In this document: positions 9,643-20,453 of the stretch, one piece after another | How the letters are laid out: the number at the start of each line of letters is the position of its first letter | Position numbering within the stretch: the first letter of the stretch is position 1 | NCBI RefSeq assembly: GCF_900163635.1 | Contig: NZ_FUID01000005.1 | Coordinates: forward strand, 1-64,000 | Direction: 5' to 3' | Source of the DNA: Leucobacter sp. 7(1) | Lineage (GTDB): Bacteria > Actinomycetota > Actinomycetes > Actinomycetales > Microbacteriaceae | Length of the DNA stretch: 64,000 nt | Notes under the pieces: generated by a model | What the model was told of the DNA's origin: nothing | The model's database searches: none | Seen by the model: the letters and a program-made list of their open reading frames with translations, nothing else | Made by a program: the position numbers and the translations under genes

Positions 9643-9977
9643 TCCATGGGCTCCTGCAGGATCTCGGTACCGGCGGCCTCGATCCGTGTGAACAGCGGCT
9701 CGAGCTCGTCGGTAGCGAACACAACCGAGGCGTACGAGCCCTTCGCGATGAGTTCGGCAATGACGCGCCGTTCCTCATCGGTGAGGCCCGGGTCCACCGC
9801 GGGCGGGCTGAGCACGATCGAGGTGTCCGGCTGGTTCTTCGGGCCGACAGTCAGCCAGCGCATGTCGCCGTAGCCGACATCGTTGCGCAGCTCGAAGCCG
9901 AGTACGTCTCGGTAGAAGGTGAGCGACGCTTCGGCGTCGGTGTATGGCAAGAAAGTGACGTGGATGTTGATGTTCAT
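9570..9977 (-). CDS. VOC-family (glyoxalase/bleomycin-resistance-like) protein
   Basis: This 135-residue single-domain protein of the vicinal oxygen chelate superfamily has beta-alpha-beta modules including LTFYRDVLGFELRND near the start and a C-terminal FAFRDPAGNTVRVQQL, with a metal-ligand type Glu/His pattern that is only partly conserved. The substrate is unknown; relatives include glyoxalase I and antibiotic-sequestering proteins. I choose the ATG at 9977, although a GTG at 9986 is possible. The AraC-type gene ends 10 bases upstream, so the two are probably one operon with the regulator first. Its 3' end overlaps the truncated secreted gene on the other strand. Confidence 0.85.
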   Translation of the reverse strand: MNINIHVTFLPYTDAEASLTFYRDVLGFELRNDVGYGDMRWLTVGPKNQPDTSIVLSPPAVDPGLTDEERRVIAELIAKGSYASVVFATDELEPLFTRIEAAGTEILQEPMDQDWGTRDFAFRDPAGNTVRVQQL

Positions 9978-9987
9978 GCCGGCCACG

Positions 9988-10428
9988 CTACTCCGAGCCC
10001 ACGCCAGGAACTTCTCGATTCCTGACCGGTTTGGTGGCGCGCAGCGTCACGATCCCGGGGAGTCCCGTGAGCGGTCCGCCGCCCTCGCGCCGGTATCGTC
10101 CGGGGGACATCCCGACGAGCTCCGTGAAGCGCGTCGTGAAGGTGCCGAGCGAGCCGTAACCCACTGCGAAACACACTTCGGTGACGGAGAGGTCGCCGCG
10201 TCGTAGGAGTGTCATCGCGCGCTCGATCCGGCGCGTCATGAGATAGCTGTACGGGGATTCTCCGTACGCGGCGCTGAATTCGCGACTGAGGTGTCCTGCA
10301 GACATCCCCACGCCCCGTCCCAGCTCGGCGACGTCGAGCGGCTCGGCGTAGTCGCGGTCGATGCGGTCGCGAACACGTCGCAGCAAACGGAGCGCCTGGA
10401 GGTGCCTGGCATCAGCCGCGGTGCTCAT
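9988..10428 (-). CDS. AraC-family transcriptional regulator (short form)
   Basis: The protein is 146 residues and consists essentially of the C-terminal AraC DNA-binding domain: two helix-turn-helix motifs ([23 protein letters not shown] and [25 protein letters not shown]). There is no sensory N-terminal domain, so any effector or partner is unknown. The start is an ATG behind GGGGG. It sits directly upstream of the VOC gene, the usual arrangement for a local regulator of a small detoxification operon. It diverges from rbfA with a gap of 59 bases. Confidence 0.88.
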   Translation of the reverse strand: MSTAADARHLQALRLLRRVRDRIDRDYAEPLDVAELGRGVGMSAGHLSREFSAAYGESPYSYLMTRRIERAMTLLRRGDLSVTEVCFAVGYGSLGTFTTRFTELVGMSPGRYRREGGGPLTGLPGIVTLRATKPVRNREVPGVGSE

Positions 10429-10487
10429 GCCCCCATCTTATGCGCGAGGCAGACCGTCCTTGGCTGCTCACGGCTAAGATAGGGGGT

Positions 10488-10925
10488 ATGAGTAATCCAC
10501 GTGCGGGGAAGGTCGCCGAGCGGATCCAGCAGATCATCGCACGGCGTTTGGAAAAGGGGCTGCGGGATCCGCGCCTCGGGTTTGTCACAATCACGGATGT
10601 GCGCGTCACTGGTGACCTGCAGCAGGCGAGCGTGTTCTACACGGTCCTCGGTGACGAGCAGGAGCAGAAGGACACCGCGGCAGCGCTGAAAGCGGCGACC
10701 GGGATGTTGCGCACCGAAGTGGGCAAGCAGCTCGGCACGCGTCTGACGCCGACCCTGGAGTTTATCCACGATGAGCTGCCGGAGAGCGCCAGCCACCTGA
10801 GCGAACTGCTCGCTGAAGCGAAGCGGCGCGACGATGAGTCTGCAGCGCTCGCTGCGAACGCTACTTTCGCGGGCGAAGCTGATCCGTACAGCAAGCCCCG
10901 TGACGAGGACGACGACGAACGGTAG
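10488..10925 (+). CDS. rbfA: 30S ribosome-binding factor A
   Basis: RbfA helps late 30S maturation and cold adaptation. The 145-residue protein has the KH-like fold signature: [48 protein letters not shown] appears in segments near its N terminus, and the C-terminal tail is acidic (DEDDDER). The ATG at 10488 gives the conserved [11 protein letters not shown] start; an upstream in-frame ATG at 10440 would add an unrelated leader. AGGGGG lies only two bases before the ATG, so a very short leader is possible. In most actinobacteria rbfA directly follows infB; here about 1.7 kb has come between them. Confidence 0.93.
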   Translation: MSNPRAGKVAERIQQIIARRLEKGLRDPRLGFVTITDVRVTGDLQQASVFYTVLGDEQEQKDTAAALKAATGMLRTEVGKQLGTRLTPTLEFIHDELPESASHLSELLAEAKRRDDESAALAANATFAGEADPYSKPRDEDDDER

Positions 10926-10935
10926 TCGCCGATTG

Positions 10936-11823
10936 TCACGGGAGGCGCAGTGCGTCTCCCGTGACCACTACGAGGCCGTCGCTCAGCAAGGAGGCGACGG
11001 CCCGCTCCGCCTGTGCGGAATCGCCGGGGCCAACGTCAGATACCGCTGCGGCCAGGAGTTCGGCGCGCGCTACCGGGCCCTCAGCTGCGCGCAGCGCAGC
11101 CATCACCCTGCCGCGGGCCTGCCGGTCACTGCCTTCGAAGCGGGCCTGCTTCGGGCGCTTCGTCGGTGCGTTTTCGGGGTACCCGCTGCCGCGCCACTCA
11201 CACAACTGCGCGATCGGACAGACGCCGCAGCGCGGTGCGCGGGCCGTGCAGACGATCGCTCCAAGTTCCATTGCCGCCGCGTTGAAGACGGCTGCGGCCG
11301 CGGGGGTGTTAGGGAGCAGCTCGGCCATATCGTCGAGGTCGCGTGCGGCCGGCATGCCTGCCGCAGCACGTCCGTGTACGGCGCGCGCAATGACCCGCCG
11401 AGTGTTTGTATCCACAACTGGGTGACGTTCCCCGAAGGCGAAGGTCGCGACAGCTCGTGCCGTGTACGGCCCCACCCCGGTCAGTGCGAGGAGCGCGTCG
11501 ATGTCTGACGGGACCTGATCGCCATGCCGTTCCGTGATCTCCACGGCGGCCTGATGCAACCACAGTGCCCGCCGGGGGTAGCCGAGCCGGTCCCAGGCGC
11601 GCACGGCCTCTCCGGGTGGGTCGGCCGCGAGCGCGGAGGGGGTGGGCCAGCGTTCCATCCAGGCGACCCACCGTGGCAGCACTCGTTCGACTTGCGTTTG
11701 CTGCAGCATAAATTCGGACACGAGGACCGCCCACGGGGAGATTTCGGGATCGCGCCACGGGAGTGGTCGAGCTTCTCTGCTGAACCACGCGTTGAGCTCG
11801 TCTGCGATACCGGTCCTGTCCAT
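10936..11823 (-). CDS. mutY: A/G-specific adenine glycosylase
   Basis: MutY removes adenine mispaired with 8-oxoguanine. Visible features are the EFMLQQTQV segment carrying the catalytic Glu, the helix-hairpin-helix LTGVGPYTARAV followed by the catalytic Asp in VVDTNTRR, and a [4Fe-4S] cluster motif with Cys spacing C-x6-C-x2-C-x5-C (CTARAPRCGVCPIAQLC). The 295-residue protein lacks the MutT-like C-terminal 8-oxoG recognition domain of E. coli MutY and is the short form common in actinobacteria. It converges with rbfA (10 bases apart) and diverges from truB. Start ATG at 11823, preceded by GGGAG. Confidence 0.95.
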   Translation of the reverse strand: MDRTGIADELNAWFSREARPLPWRDPEISPWAVLVSEFMLQQTQVERVLPRWVAWMERWPTPSALAADPPGEAVRAWDRLGYPRRALWLHQAAVEITERHGDQVPSDIDALLALTGVGPYTARAVATFAFGERHPVVDTNTRRVIARAVHGRAAAGMPAARDLDDMAELLPNTPAAAAVFNAAAMELGAIVCTARAPRCGVCPIAQLCEWRGSGYPENAPTKRPKQARFEGSDRQARGRVMAALRAAEGPVARAELLAAAVSDVGPGDSAQAERAVASLLSDGLVVVTGDALRLP

Positions 11824-11860
11824 CGTCTCCCAGTCTATGGTGGCGCGGTAGGCTGGTCTG

Positions 11861-12829
11861 GTGTCGAATCCATCGGTCTCACTCCCTCCGCACGGCGGAA
11901 TCCTTCTGCTCGATAAGGACGAGGGGTGGACAAGTCACGATGCGGTCGCAAAGTCGCGCCGCGCGTTCGGCACTCGCAAGGTGGGGCATGCGGGCACGCT
12001 AGATCCGATGGCAACCGGTCTGCTCGTGCTGGGCGCTGGGCCGGCGACCCGGTTGCTGACGCACCTCGTTGGCCTCGACAAAACGTATACGACAACCATT
12101 CGATTGGGGATCGCGACGGTCACGGACGATCGTGAGGGTGAGCCTACAGCGGTCGCTGATTCGGCGGCCGTGGCGGCGGTGCTCGCGAATCCCGCGCAGA
12201 TTGCTGCTGAGGTCCTGGCGCTGACGGGCGACATTGAACAGGCGCCGAGCGCGGTCAGCGCGATCAAGGTTGACGGCCAGCGGGCCTACGACCGCGTGCG
12301 CGCCGGGGAGGCCGTCGAATTGAAGCGCCGTCCGGTCACGATCCACGAGTTCGAGATCGCGGCTCCGCGCGCGGCCACCGCGGACGATGGCACCGCAGTG
12401 ATCGACATTGATGCGACTGTGCGATGCTCGACCGGGACATACATTCGCGCGTTGGCGCGGGATCTCGGCGCGGCGCTGGGGATCGGTGGCCACCTGATCG
12501 CGCTGCGACGCACGGCGGTCGGCCCGTTCGCAGTCACCGACGCGGGGACCATCGAGCAGCTGATGTCCGGTGCGCGGGCGGAGGTGCTGGAGCCGGCTCG
12601 CGTGGCGACCGCGCTGTTCCCTGAGCTGCGGTTCGACGCACAGCAGACGCTCGATCTCGGGCATGGGAAGCGGGTCAATGTGGGCGATGTGCCGGACGCG
12701 AAGCTTGCAGCCGCGACGAACCCAGACGGTGTATTGATCGGCCTCGTTGAGGTGTCGCGTGGGCGCACTCGGGTTGTCACGAACTTCCCGACGGTGCCGA
12801 ACGCTACCGAAGCGGGGGGTGCGGCATGA
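11861..12829 (+). CDS. truB: tRNA pseudouridine-55 synthase
   Basis: TruB isomerises U55 in the T-arm of tRNAs. The 322-residue product contains GWTSHDAV, the catalytic motif GHAGTLDPMATG with its essential Asp, and the KTY segment. The start is a GTG at 11861, 37 bases from the divergent mutY start. Its last four bases overlap the start of the small membrane protein downstream (ATGA), indicating translational coupling. ribF, which often follows truB, is not present in this window. Confidence 0.95.
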   Translation: MSNPSVSLPPHGGILLLDKDEGWTSHDAVAKSRRAFGTRKVGHAGTLDPMATGLLVLGAGPATRLLTHLVGLDKTYTTTIRLGIATVTDDREGEPTAVADSAAVAAVLANPAQIAAEVLALTGDIEQAPSAVSAIKVDGQRAYDRVRAGEAVELKRRPVTIHEFEIAAPRAATADDGTAVIDIDATVRCSTGTYIRALARDLGAALGIGGHLIALRRTAVGPFAVTDAGTIEQLMSGARAEVLEPARVATALFPELRFDAQQTLDLGHGKRVNVGDVPDAKLAAATNPDGVLIGLVEVSRGRTRVVTNFPTVPNATEAGGAA

Positions 12830-13182
12830 TTCTCGGCTACGCGATTGCCGTGATTGTGGTGGGGGCTCTGGGGGCGACGCTCTGCTTGGTTGAGGCTCTT
12901 CGCAAGCGCGCTCCCAATGACTTCACGATGGGCGCAACGCTCCTGTTGACGGTGCTGTTGCTCGCACAGATCATCATTTCGATCGTCGCCCCGTTTGCGG
13001 GAAACACGGCGACTGGTGATCCTCTTGAGTTCTGGATGTACCTGATCGTAGCGTTTGCGCTCCCGATCGGAGCAGGAATCTGGGCGCTCGTGGACCGGAC
13101 GCGATGGGCAACACTTGTGCTGGGTGTGGCGCACATTGCCGTTGCGGTCATGGTGTACCGGATGCTTGTCATCTGGGGCTAG
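12826..13182 (+). CDS. Four-helix membrane protein of unknown function
   Basis: The 118-residue hydrophobic protein has four likely transmembrane helices (about residues 3-23, 36-58, 67-88, 93-114) with short polar loops. I do not recognise the family; it resembles small membrane proteins found beside truB in related actinobacteria. Its ATG overlaps the truB stop by 4 bases, so it is probably translated from the truB message. Confidence 0.75.
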   Translation: MILGYAIAVIVVGALGATLCLVEALRKRAPNDFTMGATLLLTVLLLAQIIISIVAPFAGNTATGDPLEFWMYLIVAFALPIGAGIWALVDRTRWATLVLGVAHIAVAVMVYRMLVIWG

Positions 13183-13298
13183 AGTCGCGCCCGGGGCCAG
13201 GGAGCTCGGCGTCCCGGCATACATTCCGGAAGCGGCACTTGGGACACGGAAGCGTGTCACCACTCTCAAGTTGGCCTTGAGGGTTTAAAATCTTCGGC

Positions 13299-13327
13299 TT
13301 GACTTGGGCGAATCACAACGGTGTAAT
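13299..13327 (+). promoter_or_regulatory. Sigma-70-type promoter of whiB
   Basis: TTGACT (13299-13304) and TGTAAT (13322-13327) are separated by exactly 17 bases. The site is 62 bases upstream of the whiB start in an AT-richer patch. Confidence 0.65.
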
Positions 13328-13388
13328 TAATGCATTGCGTTCCCGCCGACGGCGCGACACGCGGAAGATGTAAGGAAAGGAGCGTCAG

Positions 13389-13697
13389 TTGAGCGAATCA
13401 CCGCACACTCCGGTTCCCAGTAACTGGTTCGTCGACCCGGTCTTTCTGGGCGTCCCCGGTACCCGTGAAGATGATGAAGCGTTGGCCTGGCAGGGGGACG
13501 CGCTCTGCGCGCAAACAGACCCTGAGGCGTTCTTCCCCGAAAAGGGTGGTTCGACGCGCGAAGCGAAGCGGATCTGTGAAACCTGCGAGGTGCGCTCCGA
13601 GTGCCTCGACTATGCGCTGGAGAACGACGAGCGCTTCGGTATCTGGGGTGGACTGTCCGAGCGTGAGCGCCGACGCCTGCGCCGCGAGGCAATGTAA
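13389..13697 (+). CDS. whiB: WhiB-family iron-sulfur transcriptional regulator
   Basis: WhiB-like proteins hold a [4Fe-4S] cluster and bind the principal sigma factor. The 102-residue protein has the four cluster cysteines C40, C63, C66 and C72 (CETC followed by C-x5 spacing), the GIWGG turn (residues 84-88) and a basic C-terminal tail (ERRRLRREAM). TTG at 13389 is the best start, because AAAGGAG lies six bases upstream. Position next to a large glycosyltransferase gene and a DUF5719 gene matches the WhmD/WhiB2 neighbourhood of actinobacteria, which is linked with septation. The exact paralogue is inferred. Confidence 0.93.
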   Translation: MSESPHTPVPSNWFVDPVFLGVPGTREDDEALAWQGDALCAQTDPEAFFPEKGGSTREAKRICETCEVRSECLDYALENDERFGIWGGLSERERRRLRREAM

Positions 13698-13723
13698 TCG
13701 TCGGATCCCAGACCACGCGGCCA

Positions 13724-13742
13724 GGCTCCAGCTTCTGGAGCC
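13724..13742 (+). terminator. Possible hairpin after whiB
   Basis: An 8-bp stem GGCTCCAG/CTGGAGCC with a 3-base loop lies between the whiB stop and the next start. It has no T tract and may attenuate rather than stop transcription. Confidence 0.4.
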
Positions 13743-13767
13743 CGGGCGCGCCTAGACTGGGCGCGAT

Positions 13768-17036
<3,269 letters not shown>

Positions 17037-17040
<4 letters not shown>

Positions 17041-18434
17041 GCGATCGATCTCGCATCCTGCGCGGCAGCGCGCGAGCGGTCACCGGGCTCCTCGTTGTCG
17101 CGGTTGCCGCGACCGCCGCAGTGCTCCTCGGGAACACGGTGTTGCCCGGAGTCACGAGTGAACCGCAGCCGCTTGTCGTCGATACGACACACGACGCGAA
17201 CCGCACGCTTGTCTGCGCGGGGGCGTTCGGCGTGCTCGGCGCAGACCCGGATCGCCCCGGCGCCACAATCCCGATTGGGGCGCCAGAGGTCGTTGTGTCG
17301 GGGACGGCAAGCAGTGCCGTGAGCGTCACTCGTCCCGAGGGCGGCGAAGGGCTTCCCGCGGCTCTGACCGCCCCGATGGCGGAGCCGCTCGCCGCCGCGC
17401 AGCTCCAATCCGTGCAAACGGAAAACCTTCGCGGTGTGGTCGGCAGCGCTTGCGCTGAACCCGTAAATGAACAGTGGCTGCTCGGAGGTGCGAGCTCCCT
17501 CGGGGTCTCCACCACGTTGAGTCTCGCCAATCCCGGCACGGTTCCCGCGACGGTTGTCGTGTCGGTGTTCGATGAGAACGGCCCGGTGGACGATCTCCAA
17601 ATGGCGAGCGTGCTGGTACCTGCCGGATCAGAGCAGACTGTTTCAGTGAATGGCTACGCTCCGGATCGTGCACGCCTCGCGGTGCGCGTGGTGAGCACCG
17701 GGGCACCCGTGACGGCCAGCCTGGGGGTGGGGCACAGCCTCGGGATTGATCCCTTCGCGATCTCATCGGTGACTCGCCAAACGGCCCCGGACACGCAGCT
17801 CGTGATTCCGGCGATCGCAAACGAAAGCGATCACGAGCACGGCCCCTCCGATTCGGGCGAGGGGGACGAATTCCCCGTGCTCCTGCGCGCGCTCGCCCCC
17901 GGCGATGCCGGTGGGCAAGTGCGCGCTCACGCCATCGACGCGGCGGGCACGCGAACCGACCTGGGAATCATTGACCTTGTGCCTGGCGCCGTGGGAGAGC
18001 TCAGCATCGCGGTGTGGCCCCAGGGGGCGCACGCGTTGGTCATCGACTCGGACGTGCCAGTGATCGCAAGCGCGCTCGGCTCGGCCACGAAACGTTCCCA
18101 CCACGACAATGAGTGGTTCGTGCCCGCTCCGGCGATTGCGGCGGACACGCCGACCGCGGCACCCGTCGTCTCGGGCGGTCAGCTGGTACTCGCGAACACG
18201 GGTGAGGCACCAGCCAAGGTCGAGGTGACCGCGGCGAGCGGGAAAGGCAAGCCGCGGACGCTGACGGTGGCTCCCGGGTCCGCGGAGACCGTGCCAGCTC
18301 CAGCTGATGCTGTGGTGACGTCCTCTGAGCCGGTCCACGCGGGAGTGAGGTTCCTGCAGGGCGGCGACCTCGCGGGCTACCCTGTCCTTGCTCCGGACCC
18401 GCGCGACGGAGAGCTCACTGTCTTCACGCGATAG
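17037..18434 (+). CDS. DUF5719 family secreted/anchored protein
   Basis: The 465-residue product has one N-terminal membrane helix (about 12-38) acting as a signal anchor, followed by a large extracellular portion of repeated beta-rich modules (for example [21 protein letters not shown] and [20 protein letters not shown]). It matches what I recall of DUF5719 proteins, which are encoded immediately after the large GT2 gene in Microbacteriaceae and related groups. Function is unknown. The conserved pairing and the 4-base overlap suggest it is an envelope partner of the glycosyltransferase. Confidence 0.82.
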
Positions 18435-18481
18435 CTCCGCGGCGGCGCGATCTGTGGCGGTTCCCCGAATAGACTGGGATC

Positions 18482-18898
18482 ATGTCTGATCGCGTGCGTA
18501 GAGCCCGTCGTCACGGGCGGCGGCCTATCCGGTCCTCGCTCGTGGGGCCGGGGCTGCCGAATCCGGCGAGCCGTGTGGCGCGCTTCGAAGCGCAGGCACG
18601 GGGCGTCGTGTCACTGCTTCAGGCGCATTTTCCGGAGGACCTCGACGGCGTCCGGATTGGCTTTCAGACCGCGCCCACGGGTGAGGGTGATGGCGGCAAC
18701 CCGCTGCTGTACTCCGTCGACCGAGATGCCCAGACGATCATGCTGTTCCGGATGCCGATCCAGCGCGCCAAGGGGCTGCACGTTGATGACGATGAGCATC
18801 GGCGCTACTTCGTTGAGCACTGCGTCTATCTCGCTGTGTGCGAGTACCTGGGACGAGAGCCTTGGGAGCTACTTCCTGGTCGTTTCGACCACTACTAG
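18482..18898 (+). CDS. Zincin-like metallopeptidase-fold protein lacking HExxH
   Basis: The 138-residue protein has a basic N terminus and the general pattern of the small metallopeptidase family found near whiB in actinobacteria (IMLFRMPIQRAKGL, then the C-terminal helix VEHCVYLAVCEYLGREPWEL). No HExxH zinc motif is present: the equivalent helix reads EHCVYLAVCE. From memory, many actinobacterial members are similarly degenerate, so it may be a non-catalytic protein. Start ATG at 18482. It is the last gene of the whiB-GT2-DUF5719 group and is followed by a double-hairpin terminator. Confidence 0.7.
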   Translation: MSDRVRRARRHGRRPIRSSLVGPGLPNPASRVARFEAQARGVVSLLQAHFPEDLDGVRIGFQTAPTGEGDGGNPLLYSVDRDAQTIMLFRMPIQRAKGLHVDDDEHRRYFVEHCVYLAVCEYLGREPWELLPGRFDHY

Positions 18899-18964
18899 CT
18901 CCGGACCTCGGAGTGGTCCGGAGATGCGAACGGGTGCGGCCCCAGTGATGGGGTCGCACCCGTT
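18899..18964. terminator. Bidirectional double-hairpin terminator
   Basis: Two stem-loops lie between convergent genes. 18899-18923 has a 9-bp stem CTCCGGACC/GGTCCGGAG. 18929-18964 has a 10-bp stem AACGGGTGCG/CGCACCCGTT with an inner CCCC/GGGG extension. Confidence 0.85.
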
Positions 18965-18984
18965 TGCGAGGTGAAACCCGCCGG

Positions 18985-19644
18985 TTACTGAGCGACCTTC
19001 TTCTGACGCTGGATCACGTCGTCACTGTTCAGTACCCGGAATGCGAGTGCCGCGAGCACACTGCCGACAACCGGGGCGAGCATGTAGAGCCACATGTTGG
19101 CCCAGTCGAACTGCCCGGAGAATGCGAGGCCGAGGGCCACGGCCGGATTGAAGCCGCCGCCCGAGACGGGGCCCGCAACCGCCGCTCCCACGACGATTGT
19201 GGAACCGATGGCGAGGCCGTAGAAGGAATTGTCGGGGTGTGCCTTCGACGTAGCGACATTCAGGATGACGTACACGAGCACGAATGTGACGATTGCCTCC
19301 ATGAGGAACGCCGGCCCCGTTTCAATCTGCATCGGGCCGGACTCCGGCGCCGGCCAGATCGTTGTCGCCAAGAGCGCTCCGAGTACGGCACCGATGAACT
19401 GTGCGATGACGTAGGCGACGAACTCACTTCCGGAGATCACCCCGCGTATCAGCGCGGCGAGCGAAACCACAGGGTTGAGGTGACCCCCCGAAATATGGCC
19501 GGTGGCAAAGATCAGCGACATCAGCGCGAAGCCGATGACGATAGGGGTGAGGTCGCCAGCGTTGTTCACGGCGGCGACGATAACGAACACGAATAGGAAT
19601 GTGGCGAGTGCTTCCGCCGCCGCACTGCGGGCGGTACCAGTCAT
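18985..19644 (-). CDS. Aquaporin / MIP-family channel
   Basis: The 219-residue protein is a membrane channel for water or small neutral solutes, with six helices and two half-helix loops. The second loop has the canonical Asn-Pro-Ala (GGGFNPAVA). The first reads Asn-Pro-Val (GGHLNPVVS), a substitution at the pore constriction. I choose the ATG at 19644, which follows AGAAAGAGAG; an upstream ATG would add a 12-residue extension without a ribosome site. It diverges from mtrA with 115 bases between. MtrAB responds to osmotic and envelope conditions in relatives, so co-regulation is plausible but not shown. Confidence 0.9.
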   Translation of the reverse strand: MTGTARSAAAEALATFLFVFVIVAAVNNAGDLTPIVIGFALMSLIFATGHISGGHLNPVVSLAALIRGVISGSEFVAYVIAQFIGAVLGALLATTIWPAPESGPMQIETGPAFLMEAIVTFVLVYVILNVATSKAHPDNSFYGLAIGSTIVVGAAVAGPVSGGGFNPAVALGLAFSGQFDWANMWLYMLAPVVGSVLAALAFRVLNSDDVIQRQKKVAQ

Positions 19645-19747
19645 AACAGCTCTCTTTCTGAGAATCCCGGGCATTTCCACAGGTGGTTTTATTATGGCAA
19701 ATCACCACGCAACGGAACGGATCAGCGTAATCTTCAGCAGACCCCGC

Positions 19748-19753
19748 CATAAT
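19748..19753 (+). promoter_or_regulatory. Possible -10 element of a leaderless mtrA transcript
   Basis: CATAAT ends 6 bases before the mtrA ATG, so transcription from it would begin at or next to the start codon. No Shine-Dalgarno is visible in front of the ATG. The -35 region is weak. Confidence 0.45.
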
Positions 19754-19759
19754 GGGACC

Positions 19760-20443
19760 ATGAGTGCGCGCATCTTGGTGGTTGATGACGACAGGGCGCT
19801 TGCCGAGATGCTGGGCATGGTGCTGCAGGGCGAGGGCTTCGAGACGGAGTTCTCGTTCGACGGTGCTGACGCCGTTGAGCGGTTCCGCGAGATGCGACCC
19901 GATCTGGTCTTGCTCGACGTGATGCTCCCGGGGCTTGACGGGATCGAAGTCGCCGAGAAGATCCGAGCCGAGTCGGGCACCCCCATCATCATGCTCACTG
20001 CGCGCACGGATACTCGGGATGTTGTCCGCGGCCTCGAAGCGGGCGCGGACGACTACGTTGTGAAGCCGTTCAACCCTGTGGAACTCATCGCGCGCATCCG
20101 AGCCCGGCTGCGCGAGCCCCAGCAGGAGGCGAGCGAGACGCTCCGCATCGGTGATCTCACAATCGATGTCCCGGCTCACGAAGTGCGCCGGGGCTCGCAA
20201 GCGATCCCGCTGACGCCGCTTGAGTTTGACCTGCTCACCATTTTGGCGCGGAAACCGCAGCAGGTGTTCACCCGAGAAGTGCTGCTCGAGAAGGTTTGGG
20301 GCTACCAGTACAAGGCCGACACCCGCCTCGTGAACGTGCACGTGCAGCGGCTGCGCGCGAAGATCGAGCAGGATCCTGACCATCCGACAATTGTGACGAC
20401 GGTCCGGGGCGTGGGATACCGCGCTGGCGCACCTGTCGAATAG
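19760..20443 (+). CDS. mtrA: Response regulator MtrA
   Basis: MtrA is the OmpR-type regulator paired with MtrB; in relatives it controls cell-wall, division and osmoprotection genes. The 227-residue protein has a receiver domain (phospho-acceptor Asp53 in LLLDVMLPG, acidic pocket VVDDD, Lys in VVKPFNP) and a C-terminal winged-helix domain (VNVHVQRLRAKIEQDP..TVRGVGYR). I use the ATG at 19760, which gives the conserved MSARILVVDDD. mtrB follows after 10 bases. Confidence 0.95.
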   Translation: MSARILVVDDDRALAEMLGMVLQGEGFETEFSFDGADAVERFREMRPDLVLLDVMLPGLDGIEVAEKIRAESGTPIIMLTARTDTRDVVRGLEAGADDYVVKPFNPVELIARIRARLREPQQEASETLRIGDLTIDVPAHEVRRGSQAIPLTPLEFDLLTILARKPQQVFTREVLLEKVWGYQYKADTRLVNVHVQRLRAKIEQDPDHPTIVTTVRGVGYRAGAPVE

Positions 20444-20453
20444 CGCGGGCACC

